Source of the DNA: an uncultured Pseudomonadota bacterium
Lineage (GTDB): Bacteria; Pseudomonadota; Gammaproteobacteria; Steroidobacterales; Steroidobacteraceae
DNA length: 64,000 nucleotides
NCBI GenBank assembly: GCA_937920275.1
Contig: CALGVD010000122.1
Location: 1-64,000, forward strand
Direction: 5' to 3'
Shown one piece after another: positions 52,099 through 61,616 of this stretch. Within the stretch, counting starts at the first letter, position 1. The number at the start of each line of letters is the position of its first letter. The notes below the pieces were generated by a model that saw nothing but the letters and a program-made list of their open reading frames with translations, searched no databases and had not been told where the DNA came from. Position numbers and translations under genes: made by a program.

Positions 52099-53145
52099 TC
52101 AACCTCGACGACGCGGCGCTGCCGCAGCGGGACCCGTACGGCGACGCGGCGCCGAGGCGCTCGCGACCGGTGCGACCTCGCCATCGGCAGCCTCGACGCC
52201 CAGATCGACATCGACGACCGAATCACCGACGACCGCATCACCGGCGACTCCGGCGACGGCTTCCACGGCGACATCGGTCGGCGCAGCCACGGACGGTGCC
52301 GGGCGACGGCGTGCCGGTGCAGCAGGCGCCGCGCCACGGCGGGCGGGGGCGGGACGCCCCGGCGCATCGCGGTTCGGACGACCGCCACGCGCGGGCCTCT
52401 GTTTCGGGTTGCCCTGCTCGTCGAGCTCCACGAACTCGTCTTCGCTCACCGCGAGCCGCGGGGCGGAAGTGCGACCTTCGAGGACGGCATCGGCGATGCC
52501 GGAGGCGTAGAGCTGGATGGCGCGCATGGCGTCATCGTTGCCGGGGACGACATAGTCGACGCCGTCCGGCGAGCAGTTGGTGTCGACGATGGCGACGATC
52601 GGGATGCCGAGCTTGTTGGCTTCGTGGATCGCGATCTTCTCGTGGCCGACATCGACCACGAACAGCACATCCGGCAGCCGCTCCATGTCCTTGATGCCAC
52701 CCAGGCTGCGCCCGAGCTTGTCCATCTCGCGACGCAGCATGGTGCCTTCTTTCTTGCCGCGCTTGTCGAGCGAACCGTTGGCCTTCATCTCGGTGAGGTC
52801 GGCGAGACGCTTGATCGACTGGCGCACCGTCTTGAAGTTGGTGAGCATGCCGCCGAGCCAGCGCTGATTGACGAACGGCATGCCGGCGCGGACGGCTTCC
52901 TTCTGGATGGGCTCACGCGCCGAACGCTTGGTTCCGACGAACAGCACGGTGCCGCCATCGGAAGCGATGTTCTTGATGAAGTCCGCGGCTTCCGCGTAGA
53001 GCGGCTGCGTCTTCTCGAGGTTGATGATGTGGATCTTGTTGCGCTCGCCGAAGATGTACTCGGACATCTTGGGGTTCCAGAAGCGGGTCTGGTGTCCGAA
53101 GTGGACTCCCGCCTCCAGCATCTGTCGCATGGACACGCTGGCCAT
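52099..53145 (-). CDS. rpsB: 30S ribosomal protein S2 with long C-terminal extension
   Basis: S2 binds late on the 30S head-body junction and recruits S1. Residues 1-225 are a normal S2: [37 protein letters not shown] and [20 protein letters not shown]. After about residue 245 there are roughly 100 extra residues, first Arg/Pro/Ala-rich ([18 protein letters not shown]), then Val/Ala/Asp-rich, ending in a basic PRRRG cluster. E. coli S2 is 241 residues. A strong AAGGAG precedes the ATG. Confidence 0.96.
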   Translation of the reverse strand: MASVSMRQMLEAGVHFGHQTRFWNPKMSEYIFGERNKIHIINLEKTQPLYAEAADFIKNIASDGGTVLFVGTKRSAREPIQKEAVRAGMPFVNQRWLGGMLTNFKTVRQSIKRLADLTEMKANGSLDKRGKKEGTMLRREMDKLGRSLGGIKDMERLPDVLFVVDVGHEKIAIHEANKLGIPIVAIVDTNCSPDGVDYVVPGNDDAMRAIQLYASGIADAVLEGRTSAPRLAVSEDEFVELDEQGNPKQRPARGGRPNRDAPGRPAPARRGAAPAAPARRRPAPSVAAPTDVAVEAVAGVAGDAVVGDSVVDVDLGVEAADGEVAPVASASAPRRRTGPAAAAPRRRG

Positions 53146-53260
53146 CGTCGTGGTCTCCTTGTCGGGTTGGGCCTCCGCACATCCTCGATCGCCATCCCGC
53201 TCCCGAAGGAACAGGACACCCAGCGACCGATGAAACGATGTGCGTGTGGGTTGGTTGTCG

Positions 53261-53289
53261 TTGCCAAAAATGGCCGCGCTTTATACCAT
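53261..53289 (+). promoter_or_regulatory. Candidate map promoter
   Basis: TTGCCA (53261-53266) and TACCAT (53284-53289) are separated by 17 bases, about 86 bases before the map ATG. The -35 matches five of six consensus bases and the -10 four of six. It overlaps the rpsB -10 on the opposite strand, so the two promoters probably compete. Confidence 0.5.
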
Positions 53290-53308
53290 GCAGAGGCCGT
53301 AAAAACAA
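53280..53308 (-). promoter_or_regulatory. Candidate rpsB promoter
   Basis: On the minus strand TTGTTT (53308-53303) and TATAAA (53285-53280) are separated by exactly 17 bases, about 135 bases before the rpsB ATG. The resulting long leader would carry the region where S2 autoregulation acts in other Gammaproteobacteria. The -10 overlaps the map -10 on the other strand. Confidence 0.6.
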
Positions 53309-53320
53309 CGCTTTACGGCC
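53295..53320. repeat. Perfect 9-bp palindrome over the rpsB -35 region
   Basis: GGCCGTAAA (53295-53303) and TTTACGGCC (53312-53320) are exact inverted repeats around an 8-base centre. The element covers the candidate rpsB -35 (53303-53308). It could be an operator for a dimeric regulator or a hairpin in the map leader RNA. Confidence 0.65.
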
Positions 53321-53374
53321 ACCCAGTCCGCCCCCCTCCCCGACCGACCCCTCTGGACCTCCTCGCCCACCCCC

Positions 53375-54133
53375 ATGCCGATCACCCTGAAGTCCCCCGA
53401 AGAGCAGCAGAAAATGCGTGAAGCGGGCCGCCTCGCCGCCGAAGTGCTCGACATGATCGGCGAGCATGTGAAGCCCGGGGTCACCACCGACGAGCTCGAC
53501 CGCCTCTGCCACGACCACATCGTGCAGGTGCAGCAAGCCGTACCCGCGAACCTCAACTACCGTGGTTTCCCCAAAACCATCTGCACCTCGGTCAACCATG
53601 TGGTGTGCCACGGCATCCCGAACGACCGGCGCCTGAAGAACGGCGACATCATCAACATCGACGTCACGGTCATCCGCGACGGCTTCCACGGCGACACCAG
53701 CCGCATGTATTTCGTCGGCAAGCCGTTGCCGCACGCGCAACGGCTGGTCGAGGGCTGTTTCGAAGCGATGTGGGAGGGCATCCGCTGCGTGCGACCGGGT
53801 GCGCGCCTCGGTGACATCGGCCACGCGATCCAGCGATCGACCGAATCCCAGAGCTTCACCGTCGTGCGCGAGTACTGCGGCCACGGGATCGGCCGCATCT
53901 ACCACGAAGACCCTCAGGTGCTGCACTACGGCAAGCCCGGCACCGGCCTCGAACTGCGCGCAGGCATGACCTTCACCATCGAGCCGATGATCAACGCCGG
54001 TAAGCGGGATGTGAAGCTGCTGCCGGATGGCTGGACGGTGGTCACGCGCGACCACAGCCTCTCGGCGCAGTGGGAGCACACCGTCCTCGTCACCGGCGAC
54101 GGTTTCGAGGTGTTGACCCAGGGCTCCCGATGA
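53375..54133 (+). CDS. map: Methionine aminopeptidase, type I
   Basis: Removes the initiator methionine from nascent proteins. The 252-residue protein has the metal ligands in INIDVTVIRDGFHGDTSRMY (two aspartates), YCGHGIGRIYHEDPQV (His), TFTIEPMIN (Glu) and QWEHTVLVT (Glu). It is divergent from rpsB as in E. coli and overlaps glnD by ATGA, so glnD is probably co-transcribed. Confidence 0.98.
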   Translation: MPITLKSPEEQQKMREAGRLAAEVLDMIGEHVKPGVTTDELDRLCHDHIVQVQQAVPANLNYRGFPKTICTSVNHVVCHGIPNDRRLKNGDIINIDVTVIRDGFHGDTSRMYFVGKPLPHAQRLVEGCFEAMWEGIRCVRPGARLGDIGHAIQRSTESQSFTVVREYCGHGIGRIYHEDPQVLHYGKPGTGLELRAGMTFTIEPMINAGKRDVKLLPDGWTVVTRDHSLSAQWEHTVLVTGDGFEVLTQGSR

Positions 54134-56793
54134 GCCTGACCGGCTGGCCGCTGCTCGAACTGCTACCGGCGAGACTTGCCGAAGCGGGCGGCACCGCCGC
54201 AGCCTACGCCACGGCGTTGCGTGAGGCGCAGGCCGTGCTCAAATCACGGTTCGAGGCCGAGGAACCGGTCGAGACGCTGGTCCATGCGCGCGCCCAACTG
54301 CTCGATGCGGTGCTGCGCGAGGCTTGGCGTACGCGGTTGCCGGATCACGATGAAGATTGGTCGCTCGTCGCGGTGGGTGGCTACGGTCGCGGCGAGCTGC
54401 ACCCCGCCTCCGATGTCGACATCTTGATCCTGGTGCCCTCTGCGCTGGATGAGACCGGGCGCGCGGCGCTCGAGCCGTTCATCGCCTTCCTGTGGGACAT
54501 CGGCATCGAGATCGGCCACAGCGTGCGCACCGTCGCCGAGTGCGCGGAAGCCGCCGCAGGCGATGTCAGCGTGATGACCACCCTCGTCGAGGCGCGCCGG
54601 GTGGCCGGAGACGCTGCGCTCACCGCGCGGATGACCGAGGCCCTATCCCCGGCGCATCTCTGGCCGGTCAAAGAATTCTTCGAGGCCAAGGTCCGCGAGC
54701 AGGCCGACCGGCACACCAAGGCGAACGACACCGCCTACAACCTGGAACCCAACGTCAAGACAGGTCCCGGTGGGCTGCGCGACATCCAGACCATCGCCTG
54801 GGTCGCCAAGCGCCACTTCGGCGCCGAGACCCTCGACCAGCTCGCCACCCTCGGCTTCCTGACGCCCGCCGAAGTGCGGCGGCTCGAGGCTGCGCAGAGC
54901 TTCCTCTGGAAGGTGCGCTTCGCGCTGCACACCGTGACCGGTCGTCGTGAGGACCGCCTGCTGTTCGACCACCAGGTACGGATCGCAAGGATCTTCGGCT
55001 ACGAGGACGCCTCCTTCACGCTCGCCGTCGAACAGTTGATGCAGCGCTACTACCGCACCGTCATGGATGTCACGCTGCTCAACGAACTGCTGCTGCAGCT
55101 GTTCCGCGAGGCGATCGTCGAGGCGGCGCCCGACGGCGACCAAGAGCCGCAACCGCTCAACGCACGGTTCCAGGTCACCGACGGCTACCTCGAGGCGCTG
55201 CACGACGACGTCTTCGTGCGACAGCCTTGGACGCTGCTCGAGGTGTTCGCGTTGCTGCAGCAGAACGCGGATATCCGCGGCGTGCGCGCCCACACCATCC
55301 GCGGCATCGTCAGAAATCTTTGGTTGATCGACGAGGAGTTCCGCCAGAACCCGCGCAACCATCGTCTCTTCATCGAGATCCTCCGCGCACCGGACGGCGT
55401 CACCAACGAACTGCGCAGGATGAACACCTACGGCGTCCTGGGCCGCTACATACCGTCCTTCGGTCGCATCGTCGGCCGGATGCAGTACGACCTGTTCCAT
55501 GCCTACACGGTCGATGCGCATACGCTGTTCGTGGTCAGCAACCTGCGCCGTCTTGCACTGCCGCGCTTCGACCATGAGCTGCCGAACCTGTCGCGCATCA
55601 TGCAATCCTTGCCGCGCCCCGAGGTCGCCTATCTCGCCGCCCTGTTCCACGACATCGCCAAAGGCCGCGGCGGCGACCACTCCGAGCTCGGCGCCGTCGA
55701 TGCAGAAGCGTTCTGCCTCGAACAAGGGCTCACGCGCTACGATGCCCGGCTCGTCGCCTGGCTCGTCCGCAACCATCTGCAGCTGTCGCTCACCGCGCAG
55801 AAGCAGGACATCGCGGACCCGGAGGTCATCAACGGCTTCGCGCGCTTCGTCGGCGACGAGGCACATCTCGACCACCTCTATGTGCTGACCGCGGCCGATG
55901 TCCGCGCCACCAATCCGCGCCTTTGGAACTCATGGAAAGCCTCGCTCTTCAGCGAGTTCCACGATCGCGTGAAGCGCGCGCTGCGGCGCGGCCTCGAGAG
56001 CCCCATCGACCAGGAGGAGCTCAAGCAGCTCAACCAGGAGGATGCGCGCACGCTGCTCTCCGCGGCGGACATGGACGACGCGCGGATCGCTGCGGCCTGG
56101 TCGCACCTCGCCGACGACCATTTCCTGCGCCATACGCCGCAGGAGATCGCGTGGCACACCGCACTGCTCGCCGGGCGTACCGTCGACGCCGAAGAGCCGG
56201 TGGTGGCGGTACAGGCCGAGAGCGAGCGCGGCACCACCGCCATCACCACCGTCGCGCCGCATCGGCGACACGGTTTCGCACGCACCACCGCGGTGCTCGA
56301 TCAGCTCGGCCTCAACATCGTCGACGCACGCATCACGCCGACGCTCGATGGCGACAGCATCGACCTCTACCATGTGCTGGAGGATGACGGCTCACCGATC
56401 GGCGATGCCGAGCGCCGCGAAGAGATCGAGTACGCTTTGCAGCGCTCTTTGGCGGCGCCACGGGATGCGCTGGTGAGCGTCTCGCGCCGTACGCCTCGGC
56501 AGGCGCGGATGTTCAACACACGCACCCAGATCATTGTCACCGCCGATGGACGGACCCGCCGCTCCATCCTCGAGATCATCGCCGCCGACCGCCCGGGCCT
56601 GCTGTGCGATATCGGCAAGGTGATGGTCGAGGAACGCATCGATCTCATCGGCGCCAAGATCATGACGGTCGGCGAACGCGCGGAGGATGTGTTCCACCTC
56701 CGCGGCGCCGACGGGCTGCCCCTCGCCGAGGACGCCGCGCAGCGGCTGGTCGCGCGCCTGACCGATGCGCTCGACCGACGGCAGGCCGCATGA
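54130..56793 (+). CDS. glnD: PII uridylyltransferase/uridylyl-removing enzyme GlnD
   Basis: Bifunctional glutamine sensor that uridylylates and deuridylylates PII. The 887-residue protein has the nucleotidyltransferase motif GGYGRGELHPASDVDILIL near residues 78-96, an HD hydrolase domain (LAALFHDIAKGRGGDHSELG) in the middle, and two C-terminal ACT domains (HRRHGFARTTAVLDQLGLNI and ILEIIAADRPGLLCDIGKVM). The ATG at 54130 overlaps the map stop; dapC starts in its stop codon. Confidence 0.97.
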   Translation: MSLTGWPLLELLPARLAEAGGTAAAYATALREAQAVLKSRFEAEEPVETLVHARAQLLDAVLREAWRTRLPDHDEDWSLVAVGGYGRGELHPASDVDILILVPSALDETGRAALEPFIAFLWDIGIEIGHSVRTVAECAEAAAGDVSVMTTLVEARRVAGDAALTARMTEALSPAHLWPVKEFFEAKVREQADRHTKANDTAYNLEPNVKTGPGGLRDIQTIAWVAKRHFGAETLDQLATLGFLTPAEVRRLEAAQSFLWKVRFALHTVTGRREDRLLFDHQVRIARIFGYEDASFTLAVEQLMQRYYRTVMDVTLLNELLLQLFREAIVEAAPDGDQEPQPLNARFQVTDGYLEALHDDVFVRQPWTLLEVFALLQQNADIRGVRAHTIRGIVRNLWLIDEEFRQNPRNHRLFIEILRAPDGVTNELRRMNTYGVLGRYIPSFGRIVGRMQYDLFHAYTVDAHTLFVVSNLRRLALPRFDHELPNLSRIMQSLPRPEVAYLAALFHDIAKGRGGDHSELGAVDAEAFCLEQGLTRYDARLVAWLVRNHLQLSLTAQKQDIADPEVINGFARFVGDEAHLDHLYVLTAADVRATNPRLWNSWKASLFSEFHDRVKRALRRGLESPIDQEELKQLNQEDARTLLSAADMDDARIAAAWSHLADDHFLRHTPQEIAWHTALLAGRTVDAEEPVVAVQAESERGTTAITTVAPHRRHGFARTTAVLDQLGLNIVDARITPTLDGDSIDLYHVLEDDGSPIGDAERREEIEYALQRSLAAPRDALVSVSRRTPRQARMFNTRTQIIVTADGRTRRSILEIIAADRPGLLCDIGKVMVEERIDLIGAKIMTVGERAEDVFHLRGADGLPLAEDAAQRLVARLTDALDRRQAA

Positions 56794-58022
56794 ACCCTGA
56801 TCTGTCACGCCTGCTGCCCTACCCGTTCGAGCGGCTCGCCGCCCTTAAAGCCGCGGTGACACCGCCGTCGGGACTCGAGCACATCGACCTCTCCATCGGC
56901 GAGCCCAAGCACCCGCCACCGCCGTTCGTCCTCGAAGTGCTTCAGCGGGAACGCGCGGGCTTCGGCAACTATCCGACCACGGCGGGCACCTCTGAACTGC
57001 GCGCCGCCTGCGGACGCTGGCTGGAGCGGCGCTTCGGACTGCCGGAAGGCGCGGTCCGGGAATCCATGGTGCTGCCTGTGAACGGCACCCGCGAGGCGCT
57101 GTTCGCCTTTGCACAGGCCGTGGTGGACCGCGGCGGCAAGCCGCGCAAGACGAATACCGATCAAGGCGCAGCCGGTACACCGATCGTGGCGATGCCGAAC
57201 CCGTTCTACCAGATCTACGAAGGTGCGGCGTTCCTCGCCGGTGCCGAGCCGCTGTACCTCGACACCCGCGCCGAGGACGGCTTCCTGCCGGACCTCGACG
57301 CCGTACCGGCTGCCGACTGGGAGCGTTGCCAACTTCTCTATCTCTGCAGCCCCGGCAACCCCGCAGGGGCTGTGATGGGCATCGCCTTCCTGCGACGGGT
57401 GCTCGCGCTTGCAGAGCGCCACGATTTCCTCATCGCCGCCGACGAGTGCTACGCAGACATCTACCCCGACGATTCCCGCCCACCGCCCTCGCTGCTCTCG
57501 GCTGCACACGCCACGGGCAACGACACCTTCAAGCGCTGTGTCGTGTTCCACAGCCTCTCGAAACGATCGAGCCTGCCCGGACTGCGCTCAGGATTCGTCG
57601 CGGGCGACCCGCAGGTGCTCGAGCGCTTCCTGCGCTATCGGACCTACCACGGCTGCTCGATGCCGTTGCCGATCCAGCGCGCGAGCCTTGCCGCTTGGGA
57701 CGACGACGCTCACGCCGCCGCCAACCGCGCGCTGTACCGGGAGAAGTTCGCGAAGGTGCTGCCCATCCTCGCGCCCCACACGCAGGTCAGCGCACCGGAT
57801 GGCGGCTTCTATCTTTGGCCGGCGATCGGGCGGGATGATGCGGATTTCGTCCGCGATCTCTACGCCGCCAAGCACGTCACCGTGCTGCCCGGCTCCTACC
57901 TCGCGCGCGACGGGGGCGCCGGGAACCCGGCGGCTGGTCGGGTGCGCATCCCGCTCGTCGCCCCGGTCGATCGATGTATCGAGGCCGCCGAACGCATCGC
58001 CGACTTCCTCCAAGGACGCTGA
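56790..58022 (+). CDS. dapC: Succinyldiaminopimelate transaminase DapC
   Basis: PLP-dependent aminotransferase of the succinylase branch of lysine/diaminopimelate synthesis. The 410-residue class I/II enzyme has [17 protein letters not shown] near the start, [39 protein letters not shown] and the PLP lysine in [16 protein letters not shown]. Its ATG overlaps the glnD stop, and dapD follows after one base, which supports DapC over other aminotransferases. Confidence 0.94.
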   Translation: MNPDLSRLLPYPFERLAALKAAVTPPSGLEHIDLSIGEPKHPPPPFVLEVLQRERAGFGNYPTTAGTSELRAACGRWLERRFGLPEGAVRESMVLPVNGTREALFAFAQAVVDRGGKPRKTNTDQGAAGTPIVAMPNPFYQIYEGAAFLAGAEPLYLDTRAEDGFLPDLDAVPAADWERCQLLYLCSPGNPAGAVMGIAFLRRVLALAERHDFLIAADECYADIYPDDSRPPPSLLSAAHATGNDTFKRCVVFHSLSKRSSLPGLRSGFVAGDPQVLERFLRYRTYHGCSMPLPIQRASLAAWDDDAHAAANRALYREKFAKVLPILAPHTQVSAPDGGFYLWPAIGRDDADFVRDLYAAKHVTVLPGSYLARDGGAGNPAAGRVRIPLVAPVDRCIEAAERIADFLQGR

Positions 58023-58023
58023 C

Positions 58024-58857
58024 ATGACCGACACCGCACCGCTGCAAGCCCTCATCGAGACCGCCTTCGAGGAGCGCGCCGAGATCAACCCGCGCAACAT
58101 CACGCGGGAACTGCGCATCGCCCTCGATGACTGTCTCGACCTGCTCGATTCCGGCGCGGCGCGCGTCGCCGAACCCCATGAAGGCGGCTGGCGCGTCAAC
58201 GAGTGGCTCAAAAAAGCCGTGCTGCTCTACTTCCGCGCGCACGACAACCGCCTCATCGAGGGCGGGCACACGCGCTTCTTCGACAAGGTGCCGCTGAAGT
58301 ATGCGGCGATGGACGAAGCCGCGATCCGCGCGGGCGGCGCGCGCATCGTGCCCGATGCCGTGGTGCGTAAAGGCGCCTATATCGGGCCGAACACGGTGCT
58401 GATGCCCTCGTTCGTCAACATCGGCGCTTGGGTCGGCGAAGGTACGATGGTGGACACCTGGGCGACCGTCGGTTCCTGTGCGCAGATCGGGCGGAACGTG
58501 CACCTCTCCGGTGGCGTCGGCATCGGGGGTGTGCTCGAGCCGCTGCAGGCCACGCCGACCATCATCGAAGACGACTGCTTCATCGGCGCCCGCTCGGAGA
58601 TCGTCGAGGGCGTGGTGGTCGAGCGCGGTGCCGTGATCTCGATGGGGGTGTTCATCGGCCAGAGCACCCGGATCTACGACCGCGAGAGCGGCCGTATCAT
58701 CCAAGGCCGGGTCCCCGCAGGCGCCGTGGTCGTCCCCGGCAGCCTGCCCGCCAAGGACGGCTCCCATTCGCTCGGCTGCGCGATCATCGTCAAGAGAGTC
58801 GACGCACAGACCCGCACGAAGACCTCGATCAACGACCTGTTGCGATCAGCCGACTGA
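58024..58857 (+). CDS. dapD: Tetrahydrodipicolinate N-succinyltransferase DapD
   Basis: Succinylates tetrahydrodipicolinate, the step before DapC. The 277-residue trimeric left-handed beta-helix protein starts [20 protein letters not shown] and has [57 protein letters not shown] and [20 protein letters not shown]. coli DapD is 274 residues. It is the last gene of the map-glnD-dapC-dapD operon and ends eight bases from the convergent receptor gene. Confidence 0.97.
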   Translation: MTDTAPLQALIETAFEERAEINPRNITRELRIALDDCLDLLDSGAARVAEPHEGGWRVNEWLKKAVLLYFRAHDNRLIEGGHTRFFDKVPLKYAAMDEAAIRAGGARIVPDAVVRKGAYIGPNTVLMPSFVNIGAWVGEGTMVDTWATVGSCAQIGRNVHLSGGVGIGGVLEPLQATPTIIEDDCFIGARSEIVEGVVVERGAVISMGVFIGQSTRIYDRESGRIIQGRVPAGAVVVPGSLPAKDGSHSLGCAIIVKRVDAQTRTKTSINDLLRSAD

Positions 58858-58869
58858 GGGTCGCCTCAG
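58854..58869. terminator. Small hairpin between dapD and the receptor gene
   Basis: CTGAGG and CCTCAG form a 6-bp stem around a GTCG loop and include the stop codons of both convergent genes. There is no T tract, so terminator activity is uncertain. Confidence 0.35.
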
Positions 58870-61529
58870 AAGCTCGCCGAGATCGATGCCGAAAACTTCA
58901 CCCCGCGATCGTAGCGGTTGAAGTATATCCGGTTCGGCCCGCGCTCCTGATACTCGCTGTACTCACGACCCAGCAGGTTACGCGCCTCGAACTTGAACTC
59001 CATGCCCTTGCCGAGGAACTGGAAGCCCTGGCGCGCGACGAAATCCACCGAGATGCCGGGGGATTCGTAGATATCCGGGAGACCCGCTGCACCGCGGCTC
59101 GTGACCCGATCGCTGGCGTAGGAGATGAGCAGCGTCTGCTGTGACAGCGCATCCTCATCCTCGAGACCGATCTGCAGATTGACGAGGTGCTCGGACTGGC
59201 CCGTCAGCGGGGCGCCGTCGCGGAAGAAGTTGCTCGCTGGCTGGGTCACCGTACCGAACACATCGGTGGTGTCGCCATCCTTGACGCTGATCTCGGACTT
59301 CGACCAGGTGTAGTTACCGATCAACACCAGTCTGCGCGATGCGAAGAACGCGCGCTCCGTCATGTCCGACAGGAAAAAGTACTTCTGCGACTCGAGCTCA
59401 AGTCCGTACAGGGTCGCCTCAGGCGCGTTGGCGAAGCTCGTGACCGGATTGTTGTCGTTGAAGCCGGTGAACGCTTCGATGGGCTTGTCGATCTCCTTCC
59501 AGAAACCGGCTGCCGACAGGCGCTGATCGCGCGCGAAGTACCACTCCCAGCGCAGTTCCGCATTCTTGAACTCGCTGTCGATCAGCAAGGGGTTTCCACG
59601 ATAGGCGCGGTTGCTCTCGGGGTCGTAGTACGACTGGAACATCAACTCGCGGAACTGGGGACGCGCGATCGTCTGCGAAGCGTTGAAACGCGCTTGCATG
59701 TCGTCCGCGAACTTCCAGGTGAGCGTCAGGGCGGGCAGGATGTAGTCGTTATCAAGACGGGTCACCGCGGACGACCCGGCCTGTGTAGCGAACACCTGTC
59801 GCGGTTCCACCAACTGTTCGGCCTGCTCGTAGCGCACGCCCGCATTCACCTCGAAGCCATCCGTCACCTCAGCCTGCACCTGAAGGTAGGCGGCCTGGGT
59901 TTCAAGCGACGCCGTGAAGGCAGGGTCCGATTCGGTGGTCTCGATGGCCCTGATCCCGTAGAAGTCGACGACCTCGGAACCGAGCAGGTAATCCGGGCGG
60001 AACATCGCGACACCGCTCGGGAAAGTCGAGGGCGCGATGGCCAAAAACTCGCGTCGCTCGGAATCACGCTCGGTGTCCGTACCTTCCAATCCCGCAGACA
60101 TGACGAACTGCGGCGTGATCTCCCACGACGCGTCGGCGCCGTAGGCTAAGAGGTCCTCGTCGAGTTCGGAGAACACGATGCTCGCGAAGCCGGTCTGACC
60201 GTTGTCGAGGCGGTTGATGAAATACGCGCCATAGGGATCGGCGGCGATGTTGGAGCGGGAGTAGCCGAACGCAAGCTCGAAGGGCGCCTTGCGGCTGGAG
60301 TTGGCGTAGGCCGCCCGCAGATCGATCTTGACGGGGTCGAAGTTGAAACCACCGCTGAGCTGTGTGCTCCACACCTGCCGCTCGTACCAGCCGGTCTCCT
60401 GCTCGAGGAAATCCCGGTCAGGGCGTTGGCTGTTCTGCTTGCCTTCCGAGAGGCTGGTGCGCTTCAGGGTGTCGCGGATGATGAGGTTGGTCCACCGGAT
60501 CTTGTTTCCCTCACCGAACTCGTAGCCCAGACCGAACAGTCCATTGACGACGATGCGGTTCTCGGTCGAGACCTGCCTGTAGTCCTTGTCGAGGACCGAG
60601 AGGTCCGCATCCGCGGCGTTCTGCTCGATGTTGTCTTTGGTGAGCCAACTCTGGCTGTAGCCGGCGGTGGCCACGACACCCAGCTCGCCATCGCCGAGTT
60701 CCCGGGAGGTGCCGCCGCTCAACGAGAACGAGGTGTTCACCGGGATCTTGTCGTTGCGTTGGATGAGCCCGGTGTTGGTGTTGGCGAACTCCTTGGCGAG
60801 GTCCCCTGACTCCGTACCGTATCCGCTCAACCGTTGACCGCTCGCGAAGTACGCCGCCATCGCCGGAGGCACATCGCGGACGCCGCTGTCGCTGCCGGTC
60901 CAGTCGTACTTGCTGCCGTAATGGGTGTAGCCGAGATGCCCCGTCGTCTCGCTGTCGCCGCTCAGCCCGAAACCGAACTTGAGGAACGGCTCGCGAGGGA
61001 CCGCGAGCGTCGTGAGATTGATCAGACCGCCGCCGAACTCGCCCGTGAAATTCGCCGAGTAGCTCTTCTGCACGACAGAGGACGCGATGACATCGGTCGG
61101 GAACAGATCGAGCGGCACCGCGCGGCGCAGCGGCTCCGGACTCGGCAGCGGCAATCCGTTGAGGAAGGCCTGCGAGTAACGGTCGCCGAGACCGCGGACA
61201 TAGACGAAGCCGTTGCTGCCGACGCTGAGGCCCGTCACGCGGCTCAGGGCGCCTGCGATGTCGCCCTCGCCCGTCCGTGCGATGTCAGCGGCCGACAGCA
61301 CCGAGAGGACCTGGTTGGCAGCCTGCTGGACGTTGCGGTCGCGACGACCGACGATGACGACCTCGCCGACCGTATCGATATCCACCACCTCCACGGCCTC
61401 TTCCACATCCGCCTCTGTAGCCGGGGTGGGCGGGGCGGCGGGCGGCGCCTCTTGGGCCGCCGCGACGGCCGTGAGCACCGCGAGTGCAGCGATCAGAAGC
61501 GAGCGGTATCCCGCAACTAGATTGTCCAT
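58866..61529 (-). CDS. TonB-dependent outer-membrane receptor
   Basis: An 887-residue receptor from the ATG at 61529, which has GAGGA five bases upstream; a TTG at 61556 is also open. A signal peptide ends near AAAQE, followed by an Ala/Pro/Glu-rich segment and a TonB-box-like GEVVIVG. The plug domain has ALSRVTGLSVGSNGFVYVRG and GLGDRYSQAFLNGLPLPSPE, and a 22-strand barrel follows. The last residue is Phe. It should move a substrate into the periplasm using TonB energy; the substrate is not evident. It follows the lipoprotein gene by 87 bases, behind a PHO-box-like promoter. Confidence 0.93.
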   Translation of the reverse strand: MDNLVAGYRSLLIAALAVLTAVAAAQEAPPAAPPTPATEADVEEAVEVVDIDTVGEVVIVGRRDRNVQQAANQVLSVLSAADIARTGEGDIAGALSRVTGLSVGSNGFVYVRGLGDRYSQAFLNGLPLPSPEPLRRAVPLDLFPTDVIASSVVQKSYSANFTGEFGGGLINLTTLAVPREPFLKFGFGLSGDSETTGHLGYTHYGSKYDWTGSDSGVRDVPPAMAAYFASGQRLSGYGTESGDLAKEFANTNTGLIQRNDKIPVNTSFSLSGGTSRELGDGELGVVATAGYSQSWLTKDNIEQNAADADLSVLDKDYRQVSTENRIVVNGLFGLGYEFGEGNKIRWTNLIIRDTLKRTSLSEGKQNSQRPDRDFLEQETGWYERQVWSTQLSGGFNFDPVKIDLRAAYANSSRKAPFELAFGYSRSNIAADPYGAYFINRLDNGQTGFASIVFSELDEDLLAYGADASWEITPQFVMSAGLEGTDTERDSERREFLAIAPSTFPSGVAMFRPDYLLGSEVVDFYGIRAIETTESDPAFTASLETQAAYLQVQAEVTDGFEVNAGVRYEQAEQLVEPRQVFATQAGSSAVTRLDNDYILPALTLTWKFADDMQARFNASQTIARPQFRELMFQSYYDPESNRAYRGNPLLIDSEFKNAELRWEWYFARDQRLSAAGFWKEIDKPIEAFTGFNDNNPVTSFANAPEATLYGLELESQKYFFLSDMTERAFFASRRLVLIGNYTWSKSEISVKDGDTTDVFGTVTQPASNFFRDGAPLTGQSEHLVNLQIGLEDEDALSQQTLLISYASDRVTSRGAAGLPDIYESPGISVDFVARQGFQFLGKGMEFKFEARNLLGREYSEYQERGPNRIYFNRYDRGVKFSASISASF

Positions 61530-61563
61530 GCAGTCCTCATATCGACAGTCGGTCAAGAGAGGT

Positions 61564-61593
61564 GGGGACGACGACAGAGACCGTCGCCGCCCC
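61564..61593 (-). other. Intercistronic stem-loop between lipoprotein and receptor genes
   Basis: On the minus strand GGGGCGGCGAC pairs with GUCGUCGUCCCC through 11 base pairs (one G-U) with a single bulged U and a seven-base loop. It lies 23 bases after the lipoprotein stop and has no T tract. It may stabilise the upstream mRNA or set the ratio of the two products. Confidence 0.5.
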
Positions 61594-61616
61594 GCACACT
61601 CCGCTGGGCATGATCC

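Noticed and set aside
51145-53421. 758-codon plus-strand ORF opposite tsf and rpsB
   Set aside because: Antisense to two ribosome-related genes, with no start context and no motif.
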